Shown here: one piece after another, positions 1 through 5,701 of the stretch
Layout: the number at the start of each line of letters is the position of its first letter
Numbering within the stretch: position 1 is the first letter of the stretch
Notes under the pieces: model-generated
What the model was told of the DNA's origin: nothing
Databases searched by the model: none
The model's input: the letters and a program-made list of their open reading frames with translations, nothing else
Source: an uncultured Muribaculaceae bacterium
GTDB lineage: Bacteria; Bacteroidota; Bacteroidia; Bacteroidales; Muribaculaceae
Reading direction: 5' to 3'
Assembly (NCBI GenBank): GCA_910579605.1
Contig: CAJTUG010000006.1
Coordinates: 9,567-16,420 of the forward strand
Length of the DNA stretch: 6,854 bases
Program-made: the position numbers and the translations under genes

Positions 1-31
1 GCTTAATCTGAGATGTTAAGTCTGTTTTCAT
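1..31 (-). CDS. Start of an unidentified gene running off the left edge (partial, first 10 codons)
   Basis: An ATG at 31-29 on the minus strand opens a frame reading MKTDLTSQIK that is still open at the window edge. The fragment is far too short to identify a product. The case for a real gene rests on position: a TAnnTTTG box ends 24 nt upstream of the ATG, almost the same distance (25 nt) as between the corresponding box and the ATG of purT elsewhere in this window. The codons are AT-rich and plausible for the genome. It would be transcribed in the same direction as all other genes here, but from its own promoter rather than as the last gene of the purT operon. It could still be a chance open frame, because only 31 bases are visible. 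Confidence 0.45.
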   Translation of the reverse strand, partial: MKTDLTSQIK

Positions 32-55
32 GATTTAGGATTAGCTATTTGAATG

Positions 56-84
56 CAAAGATAAGAATAAGAAATGGAATTCAG
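56..84 (-). promoter_or_regulatory. Predicted Bacteroidetes-type promoter for the gene at the left edge
   Basis: On the minus strand TATCTTTG (63 to 56) matches the Bacteroidetes -7 consensus TAnnTTTG exactly. The -33 element is weak: CTG at 84-82 is the best candidate, with an 18-bp spacer. Transcription would start around position 50 and give a leader of about 20 nt before the ATG at 31. The remaining intergenic DNA (85-169) is AT-rich. I found no convincing hairpin there that would terminate the upstream operon, so read-through from the YciO-type gene is possible. Confidence 0.45.
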
Positions 85-169
85 GTGCGCGAAAGATTAA
101 AAAGATGTAAATAATTATTAATTCATTTTTAAAATCATTAGATTAATTTTGTTTTTGTGTGAAATAGAG

Positions 170-799
170 TTAATTATAAAATTGAGCAGTTCCTTGCCTT
201 AATATCTGAGGGTCGGAGCTGTCTATGATGTCAACTACAGTAGAAGGAACATTTCCGCCTCTTCCTCCGTCTATAGCAAGGCAGACTTGAGCGGTAGAAG
301 CGAAAGACATAGCTATAGATTCCGGCTCGCAAGCCTCTTCCACACTATCCGGGTCTTCGGGATCAAAAGGTACAGAAGTTGTCAAAATTGGATGCCCCAA
401 AGCTCCGGCAAGCTCTGTAGCTATAGGATTGTCTGGAATCCTCAACCCGACACTCTTGCGTCCTTTGAATATTTTCGGAAGAGTAGTAGCCGCCGGAAGT
501 ATAAAAGTAAAGGGACCTGGCAGGTGAGCCTTAAGGATTTTGAAAGCTCTGTTATCTATTTTTGCATATTCAGAAGCTTGCGACAAATCAGAACATACTA
601 TCGACAGATAGTTTTTATCTGGATTCAAACCTTTAATCCTACACAGAAGCTCCACTGCCTTACCGTTGAGTGCGTCGCAACCAAGAGCATACACACTGTC
701 TGTAGGATAAATTATTATCTTGCCGTCTTCCAATGCATCGGCTGCTTCACGGATATGTTTCTCGTTTATAGAATCAGGATATAATTTAAGGATTTTCAT
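170..799 (-). CDS. yciO: YciO-type YrdC/Sua5-family protein (usually annotated L-threonylcarbamoyladenylate synthase)
   Basis: This 209-residue cytoplasmic protein consists of a single YrdC-like domain, without the extra C-terminal domain of long Sua5 proteins. YrdC/TsaC/Sua5 enzymes make threonylcarbamoyl-AMP from threonine, bicarbonate and ATP for the t6A modification of ANN-decoding tRNAs. Visible family features are YPTDSVYALGC (31-41), PGPFTFILPA (94-103), GRKSVGLRIPDNP (113-125), the PSTVVD segment (185-190) and a terminal LRQG (200-203). It resembles E. coli YciO more than TsaC: YALGC replaces YGLGC, and CSDLSQASEY (69-78) matches a YciO segment as I recall that protein. The TsaC/Sua5 signature is not intact: KGL (56-58) stands where KxR is expected, and SVP (142-144) stands where SxN is expected. 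The true reaction is therefore uncertain. The start overlaps the stop of the B3/4 gene (ATGA, 796-799), so it is the last gene of the operon. Family assignment is firm; t6A function is not. Confidence 0.88.
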   Translation of the reverse strand: MKILKLYPDSINEKHIREAADALEDGKIIIYPTDSVYALGCDALNGKAVELLCRIKGLNPDKNYLSIVCSDLSQASEYAKIDNRAFKILKAHLPGPFTFILPAATTLPKIFKGRKSVGLRIPDNPIATELAGALGHPILTTSVPFDPEDPDSVEEACEPESIAMSFASTAQVCLAIDGGRGGNVPSTVVDIIDSSDPQILRQGTAQFYN

Positions 800-1470
800 T
801 GTTGAGCCGAATATATAGTGTAAGTAATATTAATAGCCGAAGCGTATTTCTCAAGTAAACGTATGACTTCTGCTACAACTTCTTGAGATGAGATTTCCGA
901 AGGAGCATACATATTCACGGTCATCACCAGACGTTTAGTCTGTGGGGAAAGTTTTGTGCGGTCGTTATCGGAAGTCGGGGTTCCGACACCCCCTACTGCA
1001 TCGCGGAGCACTGGCAACCCTTCAATATTGAGTTCCCCTCGGCCAATTGCCTCATAAGGCTCATCTTTGCGGCCAACACCAAAAGTCAAACTGTCGCCTA
1101 CAATTTTATCGGCATCAAAACCGCCTATAGAATGACCTGTCTTGAGCGACAACAGATTTATTAAATCTATCACTGTCAGAGTGCGGTAAAGATCCATCCC
1201 TTTTACTGCTCTGCGGCAGAGAGCCTCGGCACTTGGTCGGTATCTATTGGGATCTTTGCCCATTGCCTTATATGCTTTGCGTGTACCGTCGATAGCCTGG
1301 CGATGACGTATCTGTTCCATCTTGTAACTCTCGGCAAGTATTTTCTCCTGCTGCTCTATCTCAGCCCACAACTCCTGACTTGTGGGCTGATTGTCTATTT
1401 CGGCTTCAAAAAGAATTATCTCAAGGCCGGGAGCTTTGCCAGCGGCTTCAGGTTCAAAAAGTATTTTCAT
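796..1470 (-). CDS. Stand-alone B3/4 domain protein (PheRS beta editing-domain-like)
   Basis: This 224-residue soluble protein has no signal peptide or membrane segment. It matches the B3/4 domain family, whose best-known member is the editing domain in the beta subunit of phenylalanyl-tRNA synthetase, which hydrolyses Tyr-tRNA(Phe). Visible features are a helical N-terminal part (about 30-68), RYRPSAEALCRR (77-88), the VIDLINLLSLKTG stretch (100-112), GGFDADKIVGD (116-126) and a GE...LRDAVGG...DNDRTKLS segment (145-176), all typical of the free-standing family. It lacks the anticodon-binding, B5 and catalytic-like modules of PheT, so it is not a PheT fragment. A role as a trans-editing factor that clears a mischarged tRNA is an inference from the domain; its substrate cannot be read from the sequence. 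It overlaps both neighbours by 4 bp (ATGA) and pairs with another tRNA-associated family member downstream. Confidence 0.85.
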   Translation of the reverse strand: MKILFEPEAAGKAPGLEIILFEAEIDNQPTSQELWAEIEQQEKILAESYKMEQIRHRQAIDGTRKAYKAMGKDPNRYRPSAEALCRRAVKGMDLYRTLTVIDLINLLSLKTGHSIGGFDADKIVGDSLTFGVGRKDEPYEAIGRGELNIEGLPVLRDAVGGVGTPTSDNDRTKLSPQTKRLVMTVNMYAPSEISSQEVVAEVIRLLEKYASAINITYTIYSAQQ

Positions 1471-3425
1471 TCTGTGGGAATATTTTCTTTTTTAATCGAC
1501 AATCGGTCGGCATTAAGCCTCAACGAGAAATCCTGCATGAAAGCTTGAGCCTCTTTCACCGCATTTTCTACTTTGCATGTATCGTATACCGACAACGGGC
1601 GTTGCAACAACGGGTCGGCTGTATGGCAAAAAACTTGCTCTGCTCTATTCATATCTTTGTCCATCCTTATAGTATAGTCTGAACTAAAGACCGTGAAAGC
1701 CCCTTCAGAGCGAACCATAGCCACAATTGTGCTGTCGGCGCTAAATGCATCTGTCCCTACAGACACATACGGTCTGTTATAGCCCAAAAGCGACAAAACC
1801 GTAGGGCCTATGTCGTGTTGCGAAATTATCCTGTCGTCTATCATCCGTGGTTTTATACTCCCGTCGGGGGCATAGATCAAAAATGGGATATGATTTCTTA
1901 TGTAATCTGTATCTTCTGCCCTACCCTTAAGATCTCGGCTTCCATGGTCTGCCGTAATCACGAAAGTAGTGTTCATAAACCATGGTTCCTTAGATGCCAA
2001 ATCAAAAAACACACCAAGAGCTTGGTCTGTGTATTCCATACCTCGCTCAGGCGAACGCTCAGGGTGCTTGAATGCACTTGTGTCCCAATTATCAGGAATA
2101 TTAAACGGTATATGCGCAGAAATAGTAAACCACGAAGCTATAAACGGTTCTTCTTTAGCAGAAAGGTGCTTTACCACATATTTTGCCATCGGGATATCAA
2201 AAACGCCCCAATTACCGTCGAAATCGTCCATGTTTCCATATGTTTCTAAATCCACAATTTCCCGGAAACCGGCGGCATAAGCCGTCTGGTCTATGTTGAA
2301 CGAACCATGTTTACAACCATAAAAGAAAACCGACGACCAACCATTCTCTCCTAAAAGCCATGCCGGCGAATCAAGCTCATTTTTATTATATGGCGAGAGC
2401 ATAAAATAAAAAGGATCGAAAGCCGGGAATCCTGCAAGAATAGCAGTTGCCCCGCCCTGCGACGAACGGCTGCATGCAAAAGTATGCTTGAAAACTACAG
2501 ATTTACGAGCCAATGAATCCAAAACCGGCATAAGTCCAGATTCTTCAACTTTCTCCAAAGGTGATAAATAATCGCTGAACACCGCACCACCGCTCTCAAT
2601 TATTATTATAACAACGTTTCTCTTGCAGAGATTTGCATTAAGAGATGGATTATGGACGGAATTCCTGAGGGCACAAAGTTCCTCCTTTCCAAAAAATTCC
2701 ACTACCGGTTCGGTATTGGCTTTTGATTTATTAAGTGACCTCAGAACACAAAAAGGAGAATTGAGAACAACGTTAATCTGAGGTGCTTTATCCACGGCAA
2801 ACGCAGCGTCGGGAATTGCAAGAGGAATACCTCTGCCCAAATGCCCTCTCATACCAGAGAAGCATGCGCCTGCAAAAAGAAGCATCATCACACATCGCCA
2901 TGCCGTAGAAATCTTCACCGTATGTACCCTCAAAGGCAACGTGGCCGTTATCAAAACAACAACAGCAATTATAACAAGCAAGTAAACCCACCAATAATCC
3001 CCTATATAAGAGAGCATTATACCTCCTATGCCGGAATCGGTGAAAATATTTTCAACGTTGCTCCATCGCAGTCTCGAACCTGTAAAACGGAAATAAGGGA
3101 TATCGCCTATATTTATTGCAAGCAAAAGGCTATTACACACCAAATATACTATGTTTGAAACCTTGATATAAACGGGCCTTTCGGTGAATTTAAATGGCAT
3201 TATCCGCATAGCGAGGAATAACACATTGAAATACAAAGCCGCCGACAGGTCAAAGCGCAATCCGCTGAGCGAAAGCTTAAGCAAACTCGCGAAACTATCG
3301 CACGAAAGTTCTTCCCAATTATACCATGCAAAAGCAAAACGACTAAGCCACAACAGAATAAGTGCAACAGCAAACTGGTATATTGTCGCCGTATATATAT
3401 TTGTATTTATCTTAATACCCTTCAT
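1467..3425 (-). CDS. LTA-synthase-family membrane sulfatase/phosphotransferase-like protein
   Basis: This 652-residue protein has the LtaS-type layout: about five transmembrane helices in the first third (roughly 12-34, 58-76, 86-106, 142-165 and 174-191), a linker, then an extracytoplasmic alkaline-phosphatase-superfamily domain (about 268-560). Metal and catalytic candidates are E277 in the VVIIIIES strand, S321 or S322 in CSRSSQGG (318-325) as nucleophile, H438 in SAHIPF, and D493-H494 in TADHG (491-495). These correspond to Glu, Thr, His and Asp-His in Staphylococcus LtaS. Gram-negative bacteria of this kind do not make lipoteichoic acid, so the enzyme probably transfers or removes a phosphorylated or sulfated group on an envelope glycan or lipid; the substrate is unknown. 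The formylglycine signature of true sulfatases (CxPSR) is absent. The ATG lies 3 nt after the menA stop, and the stop overlaps the next start by 4 bp. There is no obvious Shine-Dalgarno sequence, which suggests translational coupling. Confidence 0.87.
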   Translation of the reverse strand: MKGIKINTNIYTATIYQFAVALILLWLSRFAFAWYNWEELSCDSFASLLKLSLSGLRFDLSAALYFNVLFLAMRIMPFKFTERPVYIKVSNIVYLVCNSLLLAINIGDIPYFRFTGSRLRWSNVENIFTDSGIGGIMLSYIGDYWWVYLLVIIAVVVLITATLPLRVHTVKISTAWRCVMMLLFAGACFSGMRGHLGRGIPLAIPDAAFAVDKAPQINVVLNSPFCVLRSLNKSKANTEPVVEFFGKEELCALRNSVHNPSLNANLCKRNVVIIIIESGGAVFSDYLSPLEKVEESGLMPVLDSLARKSVVFKHTFACSRSSQGGATAILAGFPAFDPFYFMLSPYNKNELDSPAWLLGENGWSSVFFYGCKHGSFNIDQTAYAAGFREIVDLETYGNMDDFDGNWGVFDIPMAKYVVKHLSAKEEPFIASWFTISAHIPFNIPDNWDTSAFKHPERSPERGMEYTDQALGVFFDLASKEPWFMNTTFVITADHGSRDLKGRAEDTDYIRNHIPFLIYAPDGSIKPRMIDDRIISQHDIGPTVLSLLGYNRPYVSVGTDAFSADSTIVAMVRSEGAFTVFSSDYTIRMDKDMNRAEQVFCHTADPLLQRPLSVYDTCKVENAVKEAQAFMQDFSLRLNADRLSIKKENIPTE

Positions 3426-3428
3426 TGC

Positions 3429-4301
3429 TCATCTTGCAACACCATCTAAGAGAACCACAAGCGACATAAGAAACATCAATACCGATGTCATACCCAAAGT
3501 CGGGGTCAACCCGGAACCTGTACGTATGCCCATTATTCGCGCAACGCCAACAGAAGCTGCAACATATACCGCCACAGCCACACCCATAGCTTTGCCACAA
3601 CAAGCTATATATAGAAAGATTCCGGCCAACAATGCAGAAACCTCATAAATCCAAAGCATAACCCCGGCGCCTAAACAAGTTGCAAGGGTATGCTTGCCAA
3701 CGGCCTTATCATCGGGAATATCGCGATAATTATTCGTAATCAGGACATTCGCACCCATCAAGCCCATAGACATAGATGCGGCAAACACTTGCCAACTCCA
3801 TTGGAGCGACATCAAATAATAAGTGAAATTAACAGGCACTATACCAAAAAAGAACACAACGGCAACCTCTCCCAAGCAATGCGTTGAAAGTGGATATGGC
3901 CCTGTGCTATATGCCAATGCACCAAGCCCTATGGCCAAACCCACAAATATCAACCACGCTCCACCCCAAATCGTCAAGCATAAGCCTACAACCGCGGCAA
4001 GGCCAAGGGTTGCAAAAGTGGCTCTCTTCATAGACTCCGGGGTGATATCTCCTTCGGTTACCCCACGGCGAGGACCCGACCGGCCGCGCCGGTCGCGGCC
4101 GGCGCGGTAATCGTAATATTCGTTAGCGAAATTGGAAGCTATCTGGCACAGTACCGCAAAAACCAGACATAGCAAAGCAGGCAAAAGCTCAAAACACCCA
4201 TTACCTACAGCCAATCCTATGGCCGTGAGCACACCGGCAACAGACACCGGCAATGTTCGTAGCCGCATGGCTTCTACCCAGCACTTAGCAGCAGCCCCCA
4301 T
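3429..4301 (-). CDS. menA: 1,4-dihydroxy-2-naphthoate polyprenyltransferase
   Basis: MenA attaches a polyprenyl chain to 1,4-dihydroxy-2-naphthoate at the inner membrane, giving demethylmenaquinone for anaerobic and microaerobic respiration. The 290-residue product is a UbiA-superfamily membrane protein with about eight or nine hydrophobic helices. Both prenyl-diphosphate and Mg-binding motifs are present: NFANEYYDY (57-65) followed by an Arg/Gly-rich loop and GPRRG (76-80), and NNYRDIPDDKAVGKHTL (190-206). The second motif, NNYRDI..D...GK.TL, is characteristic of MenA rather than UbiA or heme O synthase. Length is normal for the family. The start lies 4 nt after the purT stop, and the next gene begins 3 nt after its own stop, so it sits inside the operon. 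The loop between the first motif and GPRRG is encoded by an almost pure G+C stretch (4080-4107) that stands out from its surroundings. Confidence 0.95.
   Translation of the reverse strand: MGAAAKCWVEAMRLRTLPVSVAGVLTAIGLAVGNGCFELLPALLCLVFAVLCQIASNFANEYYDYRAGRDRRGRSGPRRGVTEGDITPESMKRATFATLGLAAVVGLCLTIWGGAWLIFVGLAIGLGALAYSTGPYPLSTHCLGEVAVVFFFGIVPVNFTYYLMSLQWSWQVFAASMSMGLMGANVLITNNYRDIPDDKAVGKHTLATCLGAGVMLWIYEVSALLAGIFLYIACCGKAMGVAVAVYVAASVGVARIMGIRTGSGLTPTLGMTSVLMFLMSLVVLLDGVAR
4080..4102. repeat. G+C-only inverted repeat inside menA
   Basis: A perfect 9-bp inverted repeat (CCGGCCGCG at 4080-4088, CGCGGCCGG at 4094-4102) flanks a 5-base loop. All bases in the arms are G or C, and 4080-4107 has only one non-G/C base, whereas the flanking coding sequence is mixed. 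It lies within the Arg/Gly-rich loop codons of menA after the first prenyl-binding motif. It may be only a by-product of CGN and GGN codons, but the RNA could form a very stable stem within the coding region. Confidence 0.7.
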
Positions 4302-4305
4302 AGCT

Positions 4306-5544
4306 TTATCCGGCTGTTTCGCTTTCCTGTTCCGAAGCGGCCTTAGCAGTAGTAGTACATGGCAAAATATTAACTTTCAGAGCCTCATACGCACGTTCTG
4401 CCTTTTCTTTTGCGGCCTCTACAGTATCTGCAGTTGCAAGGATTACACCCATTCTACGATGTCCACGCACCTCTGGCTTACCGAAGATACGAATCTGTAC
4501 ACCTGGCTCGGAAAGCACTTTCTCTAAATTGTCCATTTCAATACAGTCGGTATCACCTTTTACTACAATAGCGCGGCTGGCCGAAGGTCCATAAAAACGT
4601 ATCCCTGGAACCGGAAGACCGAGCAACGCACGGGCATGGAGAGCAAATTCGCTCATGTCTTGCGAAATCATTGTTACCATACCAGTATCGTGAGGCCGGG
4701 GCGAAACCTCACTGAAAATAACATCGTCGCCTTTTATAAACAGTTCTACCCCAAAAATACCATATCCGCCCAATGCATCGGTAATGGCTTTTGCAACTTC
4801 TTTTGCCTTTTCCAATGCAGGGGCACTCATGGGCTGGGGCTGCCAGGAATAACGATAGTCACCGTTGACTTGAATATGACCTACAGGCTCGCAATAGCAT
4901 GTACCGCTTATACTGCGCACCGTAAGCAAGGTTATCTCGTAGTCAAAATCCACAAAACCTTCAACTATCACCCTGCCGGCGCCGGCTCGGCCACCTTCTT
5001 GGGCTTCTTTCCATGCATTTTCAATGTCTTCGGGGGTTTTTACAGTAGACTGTCCATGTCCCGAGGAACTCATCACCGGCTTCACTACAACCGGCAAGCC
5101 TATCTCATCTATCGCTGCCTTAAACTCATCGTATGTCTCAGCAAATTTATATGGGGAGGTCTTCAAGCCCAAGGTCTCTGCAGCCAAACGGCGTATGCCC
5201 TCACGGTTCATAGTGAGCAAAGCAGCATTTGCCGTAGGTGTCACATTGAAACCCTCCTTCTCAAGCTCTATGAGCTTTGGAGTAGCTATTGCCTCGATTT
5301 CAGGAATAATATGGTCCGGCCTTTCAAGTTCTACTACCTGACGCAGTGTGTCGCCATCAAGCATATTAAACACATAGCTCCGGTGAGCGGTCTGCATCGC
5401 CGGAGCTTGAGGGTATTTATCGCAAGCAACAACTTCCACGCCAAGGCGTTGGAGTTCTATTGCAACTTCTTTTCCTAATTCGCCGCTACCCAAAAGGAGC
5501 GCTTTACGCCCGGCGGGCGTCATAACGGAGCCTATTTTTGCCAT
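4306..5544 (-). CDS. purT: Formate-dependent phosphoribosylglycinamide formyltransferase (GAR transformylase 2)
   Basis: PurT is an ATP-grasp enzyme that forms formyl phosphate from formate and ATP and transfers the formyl group to GAR in purine synthesis, bypassing 10-formyl-tetrahydrofolate. The 412-residue product is collinear with E. coli PurT from its first residues: LLGSGELGKEVAIELQRLGVEV starts at residue 17, NREGIRRLAAE is at 113-123, KPVMSSSG at 155-162, GGRAGAGRVIVEG at 184-196 and EVSPRPHDTGMVT at 279-291. The Mg ligands E267 and E279 are both present. Two oddities are His163 in SSGHGQ, where E. coli has Lys, and about 20 extra C-terminal residues rich in Thr, Ala, Ser and Glu. The ATG at 5544 is supported by full N-terminal collinearity and by a promoter whose -7 box ends 25 nt upstream. 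This is the first gene of the five-gene unit, and menA follows after 4 nt. Confidence 0.97.
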   Translation of the reverse strand: MAKIGSVMTPAGRKALLLGSGELGKEVAIELQRLGVEVVACDKYPQAPAMQTAHRSYVFNMLDGDTLRQVVELERPDHIIPEIEAIATPKLIELEKEGFNVTPTANAALLTMNREGIRRLAAETLGLKTSPYKFAETYDEFKAAIDEIGLPVVVKPVMSSSGHGQSTVKTPEDIENAWKEAQEGGRAGAGRVIVEGFVDFDYEITLLTVRSISGTCYCEPVGHIQVNGDYRYSWQPQPMSAPALEKAKEVAKAITDALGGYGIFGVELFIKGDDVIFSEVSPRPHDTGMVTMISQDMSEFALHARALLGLPVPGIRFYGPSASRAIVVKGDTDCIEMDNLEKVLSEPGVQIRIFGKPEVRGHRRMGVILATADTVEAAKEKAERAYEALKVNILPCTTTAKAASEQESETAG

Positions 5545-5569
5545 TGTGTATTAAAGTATAACTTTTTGG

Positions 5570-5600
5570 CAAAATTACCAAAAATCCTCAATATACACAA
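5570..5600 (-). promoter_or_regulatory. Predicted Bacteroidetes-type promoter for the purT operon
   Basis: On the minus strand TAATTTTG (5577 to 5570) matches the -7 consensus TAnnTTTG exactly. TTG (5600 to 5598) supplies the -33 element with a 20-bp spacer, within the usual 19-21 bp. Transcription is predicted to start near 5563-5565, leaving a leader of about 20 nt. That leader is AT-rich and has no GGAGG-like ribosome site, which is typical of Bacteroidetes. No operator or riboswitch can be recognised in the 157-bp gap. Confidence 0.65.
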
Positions 5601-5619
5601 GTATCGTATCTGCGATATA

Positions 5620-5641
5620 GGCTTAAACGGGCGGCTTAAAC
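5620..5641. repeat. Short direct repeat upstream of the purT promoter
   Basis: GGCTTAAAC occurs at 5620-5628 and again at 5633-5641, a 13-bp period, about 20 bp upstream of the predicted -33 element. Spacing slightly over one helical turn on the upstream side of a promoter could suit a tandem activator site, but with only two copies chance is also possible. No known regulator is recognised. Confidence 0.35.
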
Positions 5642-5672
5642 TTTAAAAACCTATAAACTAATATCATATCAT

Positions 5673-5699
5673 CAAGTGCGCAACGGCGTTGCGCACTTG
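5673..5699 (-). terminator. Perfect hairpin after the cyclo-ligase gene, probable terminator
   Basis: Arms of 12 bp (CAAGTGCGCAAC at 5673-5684 and its exact complement at 5688-5699) flank a 3-base loop. Read on the minus strand, the stem begins two bases after the TGA of the cyclo-ligase gene (5702-5704), the usual place for a terminator or a 3'-end-protecting stem. The sequence after the stem (TGATGATATGATATTAG) is AT-rich but has no run of U, so it is not a textbook intrinsic terminator. It separates the S41/cyclo-ligase unit from the purT promoter. Confidence 0.6.
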
Positions 5700-5701
5700 G
5701 C

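Noticed and set aside
144..151. TAATTTTG on the plus strand, a possible rightward promoter
   Set aside because: It has no TTG element at the right distance and no plus-strand gene follows. The AT-rich spacer makes a chance match likely.
287..784. A 165-codon open frame on the plus strand
   Set aside because: It is antisense to the YciO-type gene, has low-complexity and unlikely composition, and shows no promoter or family motif.
1815..2280. Two overlapping plus-strand frames of 103 and 144 codons
   Set aside because: Both are antisense to the catalytic domain of the LTA-synthase-like gene and match no family.
2461..2475. CSRSS in the LTA-synthase-like protein as a formylglycine sulfatase site
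   Set aside because: The required CxPSR or SxPSR pattern is not met; the arginine is at the wrong place and no proline or alanine follows.
2788..2994. A 68-codon minus-strand frame inside the LTA-synthase-like gene
   Set aside because: It is an alternative frame of the membrane-helix region, Cys-rich and without conserved features. The main frame is continuous through it, so there is no frameshift.
3184..3648. A 154-codon plus-strand frame spanning the junction of menA and the LTA-synthase-like gene
   Set aside because: It is antisense to two well-supported genes, and its Thr/Ala/Ile-rich repeats mirror the codons of membrane helices on the other strand.
4636..5478. A 280-codon open frame on the plus strand
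   Set aside because: It lies entirely antisense to purT, which is collinear with the known enzyme. The translation is Cys/His/Tyr-rich with no recognisable domain, so it is a shadow frame.
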